Origin: Bacteroidota bacterium
Lineage (GTDB): Bacteria; Bacteroidota; Bacteroidia; Flavobacteriales; Flavobacteriaceae
Reading direction: 5' to 3'
DNA: 64,000 nucleotides
NCBI GenBank assembly: GCA_023446155.1
Contig: JAEXIT010000006.1
Span: 95,977 to 159,976, forward strand
Each line of letters starts with the position of its first letter. Position 1 is the stretch's first letter. The notes under the pieces are model-generated. The model did not search any database, had not been told where the DNA came from, and saw nothing but the letters and a program-made list of their open reading frames with translations. The position numbers and the translations under genes are program-made. Shown piece after piece: positions 1 to 10,000 of this stretch.

Positions 1-684
1 ATACCGGAAGATTCTCTGTTGATTGTTTTGCCGGAAATGTTTAGCTCGGGGTTTACGATGAATCCCGAAGAAGTTGCCGAATCAATGGACGGTACAACGG
101 TGAACTGGATGAAACAGACCGCTACGGAAAAAAACTGTGCCATTACGGGTAGTCTGGTGATTAAAGAAGAAGGTAGATTTTATAACCGATTGCTATTTGT
201 CTTTCCAAACGGCGAGGTAGAACACTACGATAAACGTCATTTGTTTTCGTTGGCCGGAGAACATAAAACCTATACTTCCGGAGGAACCGAACGCCTGGTG
301 GTAAACTATCTGGGCTGGCGTATTTGTCCATTAATCTGCTACGATTTGCGATTCCCGGTATATTCCCGAAATAACGACGATTACGATCTGCTGATTTATG
401 TTGCGAACTGGCCGCAGGTACGAATTCTGGCCTGGGATACGCTTTTAAAAGCAAGAGCTATCGAAAATATGGCGTATGTGATCGGTGTTAATCGTATTGG
501 CGACGATGTGAACCACAATTTTTACTCCGGACATTCGCAGGTTCTGGATTACCTGGGAAATGCCTTAGTGGAACCGGTTGAAAAAGAAGTGGTCTTTTCG
601 GTACAATTGGATAAAGAATTAATGTTGGCGAACAGAAATAAATTAGGCTTCCTGAGAGATCGGGATACCTTTAATCTGCTTTAA
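1..684 (+). CDS. Omega-amidase, YafV-type nitrilase superfamily (5' end cut by window)
   Basis: The reading frame is open from base 1, so the true start lies outside the window; 227 residues are visible. The nitrilase-fold catalytic triad can be read: Glu in LPEMFSSGF (visible residue 12), Lys in YDKRHLF (about 78) and Cys in LICYDLRFP (about 113). The LPEMFSSGF and CYDLRFPVYSR motifs are those of the YafV/NIT2-like omega-amidases, which hydrolyse alpha-ketoglutaramate and related omega-amides in the cytoplasm, a metabolite-repair or methionine-salvage role. Substrate assignment is by family only. The last 14 bases overlap the convergent lipoprotein gene on the minus strand. Confidence 0.87.
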   Translation: MPEDSLLIVLPEMFSSGFTMNPEEVAESMDGTTVNWMKQTATEKNCAITGSLVIKEEGRFYNRLLFVFPNGEVEHYDKRHLFSLAGEHKTYTSGGTERLVVNYLGWRICPLICYDLRFPVYSRNNDDYDLLIYVANWPQVRILAWDTLLKARAIENMAYVIGVNRIGDDVNHNFYSGHSQVLDYLGNALVEPVEKEVVFSVQLDKELMLANRNKLGFLRDRDTFNLL

Positions 685-2281
685 AAACCTGATCCACATC
701 CCAGTTGGCCCGTACATCAACCTCACCCGGGAAATAAAGCACTTCTTCCGGAAGTTCCTTTCTCAGGAAATTCCCGGTATCCCATTTGCGGTTTTTGTTA
801 TCGTCGTAGATTAGACGCAGGGTATAGGTGTTGGGTTCCAATAAATTGAAATCAAGAATCGTTTCTTTTTCACTATACTCCGTGGCAAAAATCTTTCCGT
901 TTTTGTCTAATATCTCCAGTAAAACCGGAAAGCGTTTTACATTTTCGAGACGAATGCGCAAATTCCCGAAATCGGTATTGCTACGGGTGCCTAATGCATA
1001 CTTTAATGTATCGTTCGGAGTTTCGTAAAAATCGGTCAAAGCACCTGGGAATAGTGTCAGTGCATAGCGTTGATCGGCTTCGCGTTTAAAGTCGATTTCC
1101 AGTTTCTTTTCATATTCCAGGTATTTTAACTGGAAAGGGATTGCTGTGGAATCTTTACTGTTGACCAATCTGATTTTCGAATTGTCGATTTTGGTCAAAG
1201 GTATCGATGGTGTAATCGTGAAAAGATCCCTGAAACCAATAGTTCCGGTTGGTTTGGCTTCAAAAGATAAACTGTCATTTTTGGTTTTCAGCTCTTTTAT
1301 TTTAGTGATAAATTCCTTGGTATATTCACCGTTGCTGATATGGATTTTCAGTGAATCGGCTTTTACCTTAGGAAGCCAAATGTTCAAGGAATCCTTGGAT
1401 GGATATTTTGTGATGAGAGAAGGAAGGGGTTCGCCTCCTTTGAAAACCGTAATCTTTGTGTTTTTTGCTTTTTCCTTACCTTCAAAACCCATGATCAGTC
1501 GACTGGAAGTTTCCTGAGTCGGTTTTTCGGCTTTAAAAGCCAGCTCTTCCTTAAACAGGTCCAAGCGGAAAATGGTATCGTTAGGAATGCGTATCGGTTT
1601 TTTAAAGAATGCAATCTTATCCGTTTTAGGATTGAACTTATAATCGTTATTGGCATCCTTCAGCGCAACCAGGTAATAATCGCCTTCTTTTAAATTTTCA
1701 AGGGTAAATACTTTTAAACTGTCGAGCGTGTTGGTTACATAGCGGGGCTGCTGTTTAAAAATGGTAGAATCGGCAAATGTGGCAGCTTCATAAAGCATAA
1801 CCGAAACAAAATTGTCGACTTTTTTATCGTATGCGTCGCGAATGACACCGCCAATTTTTAAGGAGTCGATATACGATCCGGTGGAGAAAACATATTTAAA
1901 TTGCGAATACGGATTTTGCTCGTTATTGTCGGAAATACTTTGTCCGAAATTAAAACTATAGGTGGTATTCGGTTGTAAGGTGTCTTTGATTTTAATCGTG
2001 ATATATTTACTGGCATAACCCATCGGAATAATATCCGGTGCTTTTTTCATCGGTGGGGAAATGATCAGCTGTTTGCTGATGTCTTTTATCTTAATATATT
2101 CATTAAAATTGATCTTGATAAAATCACCGGTAAAATTAGTGCTGAAATTCTTAGGTGTACTAAAAGTGATGGTAGGCGGAATGGTATCTTTTGGTCCGCC
2201 GGAAACCATGCCTCTTTTGGCGCATCCGGTAAGCAGCAATGAAAAAACAACAATAAGAAAAGCGATACGGTATTTCAACAT
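671..2281 (-). CDS. Lipoprotein with N-terminal bacterial Ig-like (SbsA-type) domain
   Basis: A 536-residue protein with a type II signal peptide and lipobox LLLTGC (Cys20), so it is predicted to be lipidated and attached to the outer or inner membrane. The following segment (GGPKDTIPPTITFSTP, about residues 27-45) is the typical beginning of the Bacteroidota Ig-like domain related to SbsA. The rest is rich in predicted beta strand with several DxNxDxKF-like loops, including DANNDYKFN near 210 and DDNKNRKWD near 495. It may be a surface or periplasmic scaffold protein; no enzyme motif is visible. It is convergent with the omega-amidase gene and lies downstream of comF in the same direction (about 80 bp gap), so the two could be co-transcribed. 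Confidence 0.75.
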   Translation of the reverse strand: MLKYRIAFLIVVFSLLLTGCAKRGMVSGGPKDTIPPTITFSTPKNFSTNFTGDFIKINFNEYIKIKDISKQLIISPPMKKAPDIIPMGYASKYITIKIKDTLQPNTTYSFNFGQSISDNNEQNPYSQFKYVFSTGSYIDSLKIGGVIRDAYDKKVDNFVSVMLYEAATFADSTIFKQQPRYVTNTLDSLKVFTLENLKEGDYYLVALKDANNDYKFNPKTDKIAFFKKPIRIPNDTIFRLDLFKEELAFKAEKPTQETSSRLIMGFEGKEKAKNTKITVFKGGEPLPSLITKYPSKDSLNIWLPKVKADSLKIHISNGEYTKEFITKIKELKTKNDSLSFEAKPTGTIGFRDLFTITPSIPLTKIDNSKIRLVNSKDSTAIPFQLKYLEYEKKLEIDFKREADQRYALTLFPGALTDFYETPNDTLKYALGTRSNTDFGNLRIRLENVKRFPVLLEILDKNGKIFATEYSEKETILDFNLLEPNTYTLRLIYDDNKNRKWDTGNFLRKELPEEVLYFPGEVDVRANWDVDQVFKAD

Positions 2282-2359
2282 GTTAGCAGTGATTTTAACA
2301 GCACAAAATAACGATTATATTCAGTGGAAAGAAAATCTTTTTGGAAAATCTTTGTAAAA

Positions 2360-3043
2360 TTACGAGTCGGTATAGGCAATGGTGGCAATACTTAGCCGGG
2401 CCCCCGGTATTTTTAACAATTGTTTGCCGCAGGCTTCCAACGTCGAACCGGTGGTGATGACATCGTCGATTAACAGGAAATGCTTTTGATAACCGTAATG
2501 GTTGTCGTGTAGTGCAAACAATTCCTGATTGGTTTCGGTTCGTCCAAAAAGTGTTTTTTGGGTCTGGGTTTTCGAATAGTGCTTCCGGTATAAAAGCTGA
2601 TCGTTATAAAAGGTATGAAAACCATTAGCCAAAGTGCGGCCAAAGGAAGTGAGTTGGTTATAACCGCGTTCGCGCAACCGTTTCGGATGTAATGGAACGG
2701 GAATAATATCGGTAACGGACTGTAAATCCGGATTCGCTTCAAAACGAAACAGATACCATTCGGCGAGTAAAGCGCCAATCTCCTGCCGGTTTTTGTATTT
2801 CAGATGGTGAATGAGTTGTTGTGTAATCCCTTTTTTCCGGTAATATAAAAGCGAAGAGCCATGTATTAATGGTAGCCGTCCGTAGAACTTTTCAAAAGTC
2901 GTATTGGAGTTGGTAAACGGATGATTGGTAAACGGAAGCTCGTGACGGCATTTAAGGCATATAATCCTCTCATTTTGCAATAAAACAGAATTACAGCCAA
3001 CGCAAATTGGCGGAAAAAGTAAGTTTATCAAGTTTTTTATCAT
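2360..3043 (-). CDS. comF: ComF family phosphoribosyltransferase-like protein
   Basis: A 227-residue protein with the ComF layout: an N-terminal four-cysteine zinc-ribbon-like motif (Cys14, Cys17, Cys29, Cys32) and a C-terminal type I phosphoribosyltransferase domain with the PRPP-binding motif LLIDDVITTGST near residue 190. IIPVPLHPKRLRERGYNQ (about 115-132) is also typical of the family. ComF (GntX in Escherichia coli) is linked to DNA uptake and use of external DNA; its exact biochemical role is not settled. The start is an ATG at 3041-3043. A small gap separates it from the divergent gene at 3106. Confidence 0.9.
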   Translation of the reverse strand: MIKNLINLLFPPICVGCNSVLLQNERIICLKCRHELPFTNHPFTNSNTTFEKFYGRLPLIHGSSLLYYRKKGITQQLIHHLKYKNRQEIGALLAEWYLFRFEANPDLQSVTDIIPVPLHPKRLRERGYNQLTSFGRTLANGFHTFYNDQLLYRKHYSKTQTQKTLFGRTETNQELFALHDNHYGYQKHFLLIDDVITTGSTLEACGKQLLKIPGARLSIATIAYTDS

Positions 3044-3105
3044 TTCGTCGATTATTTTTTTTGGATTACTAAAGGCGGAATACTTTTAGCGATTATTAAA
3101 TAGAA

Positions 3106-3900
3106 ATGGTACGTAAAAACGCTACAAAATTAATTCAGGTAAGTGTTGGTGTACTGCTCGTCGGAGTGTTCACCCTGTCTTTTAATTTATATCGGTTATC
3201 CGTTGAAAATAAGACGCTTAAAGATAAGCTTTCTCTGGAAAATTCCCTTCATAAGAATGAGCTTTTGGAGATTTTAAAGCGGTACGACTCGGTCAATAAT
3301 ATGCTGGTCGGTCGGACAAAGAGCGCTATGATCCCTTTTAAGCCTGTTATACCGTCCAATACCCTTTTAAAAACAGTCGGAAGCGGTCATATTAAGACAG
3401 AAGTTGTAAAAAATAAACCCTTAAGTATTACGGTTAAAAAGGAAAAACGAAAACCGGTTAAAACAGTAGCCGAATCCGATACTTCTTCTGCTACTTCCGA
3501 GGCCTCTTCGAAATACTTAAAAGCACTCAACGTTAGTGTAAGAGGTGTGAAAATCATCTATAGTGATATATTGGAAACCAATCGTTCCAAAAAAATAGAC
3601 CAAATCCGCATTTGTTATACCTTAGGGTATAATGAAATGGTTCCGAAAGGAAATCAGGAGATCTTCTATCAGATCGTAAATCCAGAACACATGGTATTGG
3701 CCAATTGTTCCCATCCGGACGAAAAATTCAACTGCGATTTAAGCTGTACGGCCAAAGGAATCGTATTCTACGAAAATAAATCTACCGATGTTTGTGCCTT
3801 TGTCGATGTAGATAAAAAAAAGCTGATCCGCGGTGATTATGAAGTGAACATAATCCATCAGGACCGTATAATCGGAACAGCGAATTTCCAATTTAGATAA
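3106..3900 (+). CDS. Membrane-anchored hypothetical protein with C-terminal Cys-containing domain
   Basis: I do not recognise a named family. The 264-residue protein has one N-terminal membrane segment (about residues 11-31), a short coiled-coil-like stretch (about 34-62), a Lys/Ser-rich linker (about 95-140), and a C-terminal domain of about 125 residues with four closely spaced cysteines (NCSHPDEKFNCDLSC, then VCAF). The C-terminal part looks beta-rich and ends in a strand-like segment (GDYEVNIIHQDRIIG). A topology with the C-terminal domain in the periplasm, where the cysteines could form disulphides, is inferred. It lies upstream of glyS with a 61 bp gap that contains a glyS promoter candidate, so it is probably a separate unit. 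Confidence 0.65.
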   Translation: MVRKNATKLIQVSVGVLLVGVFTLSFNLYRLSVENKTLKDKLSLENSLHKNELLEILKRYDSVNNMLVGRTKSAMIPFKPVIPSNTLLKTVGSGHIKTEVVKNKPLSITVKKEKRKPVKTVAESDTSSATSEASSKYLKALNVSVRGVKIIYSDILETNRSKKIDQIRICYTLGYNEMVPKGNQEIFYQIVNPEHMVLANCSHPDEKFNCDLSCTAKGIVFYENKSTDVCAFVDVDKKKLIRGDYEVNIIHQDRIIGTANFQFR

Positions 3901-3949
3901 TTGGTGTAAAAAGTTAAAATTTTCCCTGTTTTTTACAATCTCTTTTCCC

Positions 3950-3957
3950 TATTTTTG
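3950..3957 (+). promoter_or_regulatory. Promoter -7 element TATTTTTG before glyS
   Basis: The octamer matches the Bacteroidota -7 consensus TAnnTTTG. It ends only four bases before the glyS ATG at 3962, so initiation would fall at or next to the start codon, giving a leaderless or nearly leaderless message. I see no clear -33 TTG at the expected distance. Confidence 0.4.
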
Positions 3958-3961
3958 CAAC

Positions 3962-5503
3962 ATGGCAAAACAAGATGACTTATTTAAAAATGTAGTTTCG
4001 CATGCTAAAGAATACGGATTTATATTCCCTTCGAGCGAAATCTATGATGGTTTGAGTGCAGTTTACGACTATGCTCAGAACGGTGTTGAATTAAAGAAAA
4101 ATATACGGGAATACTGGTGGAAATCCATGGTTCAGATGCATGAAAATATTGTCGGTATCGACGCTGCGATTTTTATGCACCCAACAACCTGGAAAGCATC
4201 GGGCCACGTAGATGCATTTAACGATCCGTTAATTGATAATAAAGATTCCAAAAGAAGATATCGTGCCGATGTTTTAATTGAGGATTATGCCGAAAAATTA
4301 AACCAGAAAGCGCAAAAAGAAATAGATAAAGCACGCGAACGTTTTGGCGATGCTTTTGATGAGGCACAATTTGTCGCGACAAATGCCCGTGTGATCGAGT
4401 ACCGTTCCCGCCAGAGAGAAATCCTGGAGCGTATGGCGCGTTCGCTGGAAGCCGAAAACCTGGCTGATGTAAAAGCCCTGATCGAAGAGCTTGAAATCGC
4501 TTGTCCGGAATCCGGATCTAAAAACTGGACGGAAGTACGTCAGTTTAACCTGATGTTCGGAACAAAATTGGGCGCATCCGCCGATTCGGCTATGGATTTG
4601 TACTTACGACCGGAAACGGCTCAGGGAATTTTTGTAAACTTCCTGAACGTTCAGAAAACGGGACGTATGAAAATACCTTTTGGTATTGCACAAACCGGGA
4701 AAGCCTTCCGTAACGAAATTGTAGCCCGTCAGTTTATTTTCCGTATGCGTGAATTTGAACAAATGGAAATGCAGTTTTTCGTTCGTCCGGGAGAAGAAAT
4801 GAAATATTACGAATACTGGAAAGAAACCCGATTAAAATGGCACCTTTCATTAGGACTTGGAAAAGAGAATTACCGTTTTCACGACCATGAAAAACTGGCG
4901 CACTATGCCAATGCTGCTGCGGATATCGAATTTAATTTCCCATTCGGATTTAAAGAATTGGAAGGAATTCATTCCCGAACCGATTTCGACCTTAAAGCGC
5001 ACGAATCGCATTCCGGAAAAAAATTGCAATATTTTGACAACGAAACCAACTCCAGCTATGTGCCGTATGTAGTGGAAACTTCTGTTGGATTGGATCGTAT
5101 GTTTCTGGCCGTTTTCTCAAAAGCGTTGCAGGAAGAAACATTGGAAGACGGATCAACACGTACGGTGTTAAAATTACCGTCGGTGTTGGCACCAACCAAA
5201 GCGGCCGTTTTACCATTGGTTAAAAAAGACGGTTTGCCGGAAGTAGCCCGAAATATTATTGACGATCTGAAATGGGATTTCAATGTGTCGTATGACGAAA
5301 AAGATGCTGTAGGGCGTCGTTACCGTCGTCAGGATGCATTAGGAACACCATTCTGTATTACGGTTGATCACCAAACATTGGAAGACCAGACCGTAACGAT
5401 CCGTCATAGAGATAGTATGAAACAAGACCGTGTTAAAATTTCCGAATTAAGAGCGATCATTAGTGAAGAAGTTTCGATGCGTAACTGGTTAATGAAAATG
5501 TAA
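3962..5503 (+). CDS. glyS: Glycine--tRNA ligase, alpha2 (eukaryote-like) class II type
   Basis: A 513-residue enzyme that charges tRNA-Gly in the cytoplasm. It is the single-chain homodimeric form rather than the split alpha/beta bacterial form. Class II core motifs are visible: FRNEIVARQFIFRMREFEQME (motif 2, about residues 250-270, with the Gly-recognition region EFEQME), and GLDRMFLAVF (motif 3, about 377-386). The C-terminal anticodon-binding domain begins near LPSVLAPTKAAVLPLVKK. The start MAKQDDLFKNVV is the family's usual N-terminus. A strong hairpin terminator follows at once. Confidence 0.97.
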   Translation: MAKQDDLFKNVVSHAKEYGFIFPSSEIYDGLSAVYDYAQNGVELKKNIREYWWKSMVQMHENIVGIDAAIFMHPTTWKASGHVDAFNDPLIDNKDSKRRYRADVLIEDYAEKLNQKAQKEIDKARERFGDAFDEAQFVATNARVIEYRSRQREILERMARSLEAENLADVKALIEELEIACPESGSKNWTEVRQFNLMFGTKLGASADSAMDLYLRPETAQGIFVNFLNVQKTGRMKIPFGIAQTGKAFRNEIVARQFIFRMREFEQMEMQFFVRPGEEMKYYEYWKETRLKWHLSLGLGKENYRFHDHEKLAHYANAAADIEFNFPFGFKELEGIHSRTDFDLKAHESHSGKKLQYFDNETNSSYVPYVVETSVGLDRMFLAVFSKALQEETLEDGSTRTVLKLPSVLAPTKAAVLPLVKKDGLPEVARNIIDDLKWDFNVSYDEKDAVGRRYRRQDALGTPFCITVDHQTLEDQTVTIRHRDSMKQDRVKISELRAIISEEVSMRNWLMKM

Positions 5504-5510
5504 GATCTAT

Positions 5511-5542
5511 AAAAAAGCTTTCCGTAATTGGAGAGCTTTTTT
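5511..5542 (+). terminator. Intrinsic terminator after glyS
   Basis: AAAAAAGCTTTCC and GGAGAGCTTTTTT form a stem with a six-base loop and a run of T. It starts eight bases after the glyS stop codon. Confidence 0.8.
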
Positions 5543-5849
5543 GTTTACGGTTGGGGACTAATTTATGGTCTGAGTGGTCTTTTTAGGACAAAATGGAGGT
5601 TTGGGGAGTCAATAAAAGTGTTAAAATGGACAAAAAAGCTAAAAAAAATTCAAACCGTAAAAAAAACTGAAAAAAACCGTAAAATGCTTGTGTGGGAAAC
5701 AAGTACTTTTACAGTGTCATTAAATACTTAATTAAGTTAGTTTATACAGTATAAGGTAAATATAGTGGATTACCTTCTTTAGCCCAGCCTGTAAAAGGTC
5801 TTGCTACAGCCCAGCCAAATAGAGGATTTGGTTTAGCTCATTAAAAATC
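5543..5849. other. Gene-free stretch between glyS and thiL, with a possible peptide or RNA remnant
   Basis: About 300 bases lie between two terminators with no convincing gene. An A-rich tract (5590-5690) is followed by a short plus-strand frame without a start codon that reads GLPSLAQPVKGLATAQPNRG and ends at a TAA at 5841-5843. The element agcccagcc occurs twice here (about 5780 and 5810). Because a strong hairpin follows, the stretch could be the 3' part of a small RNA or a decayed small gene; neither can be shown from sequence alone. Confidence 0.3.
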
Positions 5850-5879
5850 AAGCGTTAGTAATGTACTAACGCTTTTTTT
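5850..5879. terminator. Bidirectional terminator between the 5.5-5.85 kb stretch and thiL
   Basis: A perfect 11-bp stem (AAGCGTTAGTA / TACTAACGCTT) with a three-base loop and seven T on the plus strand. It lies 30 bp from the thiL stop codon, which is on the minus strand, so it can also terminate thiL. Confidence 0.8.
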
Positions 5880-5908
5880 ATGAATTTATTTTAATTTTGT
5901 AAGAATTT

Positions 5909-6958
5909 CTACTCGTTTTCCAACGCGTTCCATCCTCTCGCTTTCAACGGAATCTTGGTGTTGGCCCGGGTAATCAAATGAATTCCTTCGCTTTCCGGTG
6001 CCATATGACCAATTACGGTAAAATTCGGATTGGCTTTGATCTTGTCGTAATCCTCCATTTTAATGGTAAACAACAATTCGTAATCTTCACCGCCATTAAT
6101 TGCAATCGTCGTACTGTCGACATTAAATTCCTCACAGGCGTTGATCAATTGTGGATCCAATGGCAATTTGTCCTCATATAGATTACAACCTTTTGAGGAA
6201 TTCTTACAAAGGTGAATGATCTCAGACGATAATCCATCGGAAACATCAATCATTGCAGTTGGTTTTAAATCCAAAGCTTCCAATAATTCCTTAATATCCT
6301 TACGGGCTTCCGGTTTTAACTGACGTTCGATTAAATAGGTGTAGGCATCCAGATCGGGCTGGTTGTTCGGGTTTACCTGAAAAACCTGTTTCTCGCGTTC
6401 CAAAACCTGTAATCCCATATAGGCGGCACCAATATCGCCGGTAACTACTAATAAATCGGTTTCGTTTGCACCATTACGGTAAACCAATTCTTCTTCTTTC
6501 GCCTCCCCAATAGCGGTAATGCTAATGATCAATCCTTTTTGAGACGAAGTGGTGTCACCACCAATTACATCTACATCATATATTTTGGAAGCCAGTGCGA
6601 TTCCGTCGTACAATTCCTCCAGCGCTTCCAGTGGAAAACGATTCGAAACCGCGATCGATACGGTAATTTGCGTCGGCTTGGCATTCATCGCACAGATGTC
6701 GGAAAGATTCACAACCACGGCTTTGTATCCTAAATGTTTTAATGGCATATAGGCAAGGTCAAAATGGACGCCCTCTACCAGTAAGTCGGTCGAAACCACC
6801 ACTTTTTGATCCTTAAAATCCAGTACGGCCGCATCGTCGCCAATCCCGGTTACAGTAGATGGCTGATTGATTTTGAAATTTTGGGTCAGATGACTTATTA
6901 GTCCAAATTCGCCCAGTTGCGACAAACTGGTTCTTTGAGGTGTTTTGTCTTCTATCAT
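5909..6958 (-). CDS. thiL: Thiamine-monophosphate kinase
   Basis: A 349-residue ATP-dependent kinase that phosphorylates thiamine monophosphate to the cofactor thiamine diphosphate. It has the PurM/ThiL fold motifs in order: GIGDDAAVLD near the N-terminus (metal and ATP binding), VVNLSDICAM (about 83), IGGDTTSSQKG (about 136), VVTGDIGAAYMG (about 172), MIDVSDGLSSE (about 237) and NGGEDYELLFT (about 285). The start MIEDKTPQRTSLSQLGEFGLI is the family's usual N-terminus with its own ATG at 6956-6958. No TPP riboswitch or other thiamine gene is next to it, so it is a stand-alone unit. Confidence 0.95.
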   Translation of the reverse strand: MIEDKTPQRTSLSQLGEFGLISHLTQNFKINQPSTVTGIGDDAAVLDFKDQKVVVSTDLLVEGVHFDLAYMPLKHLGYKAVVVNLSDICAMNAKPTQITVSIAVSNRFPLEALEELYDGIALASKIYDVDVIGGDTTSSQKGLIISITAIGEAKEEELVYRNGANETDLLVVTGDIGAAYMGLQVLEREKQVFQVNPNNQPDLDAYTYLIERQLKPEARKDIKELLEALDLKPTAMIDVSDGLSSEIIHLCKNSSKGCNLYEDKLPLDPQLINACEEFNVDSTTIAINGGEDYELLFTIKMEDYDKIKANPNFTVIGHMAPESEGIHLITRANTKIPLKARGWNALENE

Positions 6959-7048
6959 CGAAATAAAGTATAAGCTGCAAAGTTGCGAAGGTTTTTTAAA
7001 TAAAAAAAACGCATGCGGTTAAATACGGAGACTTTAAAAATGAAAGTG

Positions 7049-10000
7049 TTATCGTTTCATCGAAAAATGAGACTTAAACTCTTTTTCCTCGCCGTTATCT
7101 TTAAAGATGACCTTAAACCAATAGTCGGTCGATGGAAGGGGATAGCCGTTATAGGTTCCATCCCAACCCGGTCCGTCCGGGCGAAGTTGTTTTAGGAACT
7201 TACCATAGCGGTCGAAAATATAAATCCGGGCATCTTTCTGATTTCGCAGGTCGCGGATATTCCAGGTGTCGTTATAGCCGTCGCCATTCGGGGTGAAAAA
7301 ATGCGGGTATTTCAGGATAAAAGCGCGTAATCGGGTGATACCGCAACTGGCTTTGGTATCGGTAATGGTCACCCAATGTTCGCCACCGGAAACATTCGTA
7401 AAGTAATTGGATGATTGCGGCGGACCATCATCAAGTTGGTATATATAATTCCCGTATCCGCCGGTTACGATAACGGTGATAGCACTCCCGTCGGAAAATG
7501 GCTCGCTAACGGATAGGGTAGCAATGGCCGTGCTGGACGGATCAATAGTAACGGTTTTCGGATTGTAATTACAATCGTTACCAATCTCCGGAGTGAGTTT
7601 TATAGTGTTGATGGTATATTGTCCGGGCTGAGTTGCGGTATAACTCGGACCGGTATGAATCAGTTGGTTGTTCTGATACCATTCTACCGTAAACAAAGCG
7701 GGACTTAACCCGGTTGCAATGGTATACGTTGTCAATGGATTTTGAGTGATGGGATCCACACAAAGACTACCATCGGCGATGTCGAGATCTAATAATGGAT
7801 ATATGGTGATCAAAAACAGTTTTTCGCTAAAACAGTCCGCGTTGTCGGGTGCCGCAAGATATACATATACGGTTTGTGAGCTGCTAATGGTATCGCCCGC
7901 CTGATAAGGAGTTCCGGTTCCACCGCTACCGCTAAAATAGCTGCCCGCTACCAATGGTGGTAAGGTATAGCTGCCGCAGCGTTCCACATTGTTAAAAGCG
8001 GGAAGTACCGGAGTTGTGGAAATGGTAACAACAAAATCATCTTCATCGGTACAATTGATCCGATTTCCGGAGATGGCATATACATATATGGTCTGACTGG
8101 TGGTTAAAACGGTTCCATCCGGAATCACAGGCCCCTGACCATTGGGTTGGGAGTAATAATTTCCCACCGTAAGATTAGGAAGTATATAGCTATCACAGGC
8201 TTTAACGTCGTCAAACGTACCTACCTCAACACCGATGGCGTTTACTGTAAATACGGTTTGGTTGCTACATTGCGGAAAATCACTCCAATTGTTATAGATA
8301 TACAATGTTTGAGTGGTTGCAATTTCCGTGCCCGGACTTAACTGGGTTCCGGTTCCGCCTGGTCCGGTAAAATAGTTTCCGTTGGTTAAAGGCGGTAGTG
8401 TAAACGTTGTACAGGTATATACATCGGTAAAACTATCGATTAGAGGTAGCGGTCGGATGGTTACGGTAAAGGCATGTTCGTTGGTACAACCATTGGCAGC
8501 AACGGCATAAACATAGATTGTCCGTGTACTGATCAAAACTTGTCCGGCATTCAGTTGTGTTCCGGTTCCACCGGTTCCGGTATAGTAATTTCCGTTAGTT
8601 AAAGCCGGTAGTATATATTGCCCGCATTCCATTCGGTCGGATGGTGTGTCGACTAAAGGTTTGGGGAGTATGGTAATCTGATAATTTAAAAAATCGGTAC
8701 AATTGGGCGTGCTTGTGGTTGGGGCATAATAATACACGGTTTGTGAACTTTGAATCACCGTACCAGCCGGAATTACGCTTCCGCCGCCTAAAGGTTGGGT
8801 GTAATAATTTCCGACTTCAATCGTAGGTAATGTGTATTCGCCACAGGCCGTTACCGGTTGGAACGATGGGCCGTCGATGATGGTTACCCGGAAAGGATGC
8901 TCGTTCGAACATTCTCCGTCAAAAGCATAAACATAAACGTCCTGGGAGGAGGTAATCACGGTTCCAGGCTGCAGTTGCGGGCCGGCACCACCAGGCTGTG
9001 AATAGTAATTACCGTGGTTTAGCGGTGGTAAAACATAGGAGTTACAAGTGATCACATCGGCTGGTTTGTCGATAACAGGCTTCGGTAAAATCCGGATATG
9101 GTATATTTTTTCCTGACAAACATTTCCGTTGACCACCGCATAAAAATAAATCGTCTGATCGGTAGTGAGCACTGTTCCAACTGGTAACAGTGTTCCTGTT
9201 CCACCCGGTCCGGTATAAAAATTACCGGCCGGTGCACTACGGATAATATATTGTTCGCATCCTACATCCGGGAAGCTTATCTGATCAATTAATGTTACGA
9301 CAAAGGTGGTTTGATCCGCACATCCAAAAGGTCCTGGCGTGGTGTTATAAATGTAATAGGTGCCCTGTTGGGTAATGGTATCACCGGCAAAAAGCGGTGT
9401 TCCCGATCCGTGGGAACCTGAGAAATAGTTTCCGTTGGTAATAGGAGGTAATACGTAGCTATTGCATTCGATCGCATCCGGAATAACATCCACTAATGGC
9501 AGCGGAAGTATGGTAATGGTAAAACTGGTGAGGGCATAACAATTCACATTATTCACATCGGTCATCCGAACCCATACTGTCACCGGCGACTGGGATGCAT
9601 TTACAATAAAAGCTGTGGGATCAGGAATACTATTGGTGTTGTTATCGGCGTCGCTTTGTGAGGTAAAGTACCGAATGCTAAAATCGCTAAGACTTTGTCC
9701 GTTTAGAACAATAGGGGTTTCAACGGTTAGGTCAAAGCTCAGGAGGCCATTGCGATTGCTGCACTTTGTCATGTTCAAAGCCTGTCCGGGGGTAATGGTG
9801 TTGTTGACGATCAGGTTAAACGAAGTGAGGTTATCGCAGATCACATTGCCGTTCCGTTTGCGTACTTTAATATAGATGATTTGGCCACCGGCGCTCATAT
9901 AACCGCCAAGATCGGAAACCGGAATTGGATTGTTGGCATTGGCATCGGCTAGTGAGGCATAATATAAAATATCAAAATCGGCTGGATTCAGTCCTAAAAC

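Noticed and set aside
5528..5731. A 67-residue plus-strand frame after glyS
   Set aside because: It begins within the glyS terminator and encodes Lys-rich low-complexity sequence from an A-rich tract.
5909..6958. TPP riboswitch upstream of thiL
   Set aside because: The region above the start at 6958 has no THI-box-like conserved bases.
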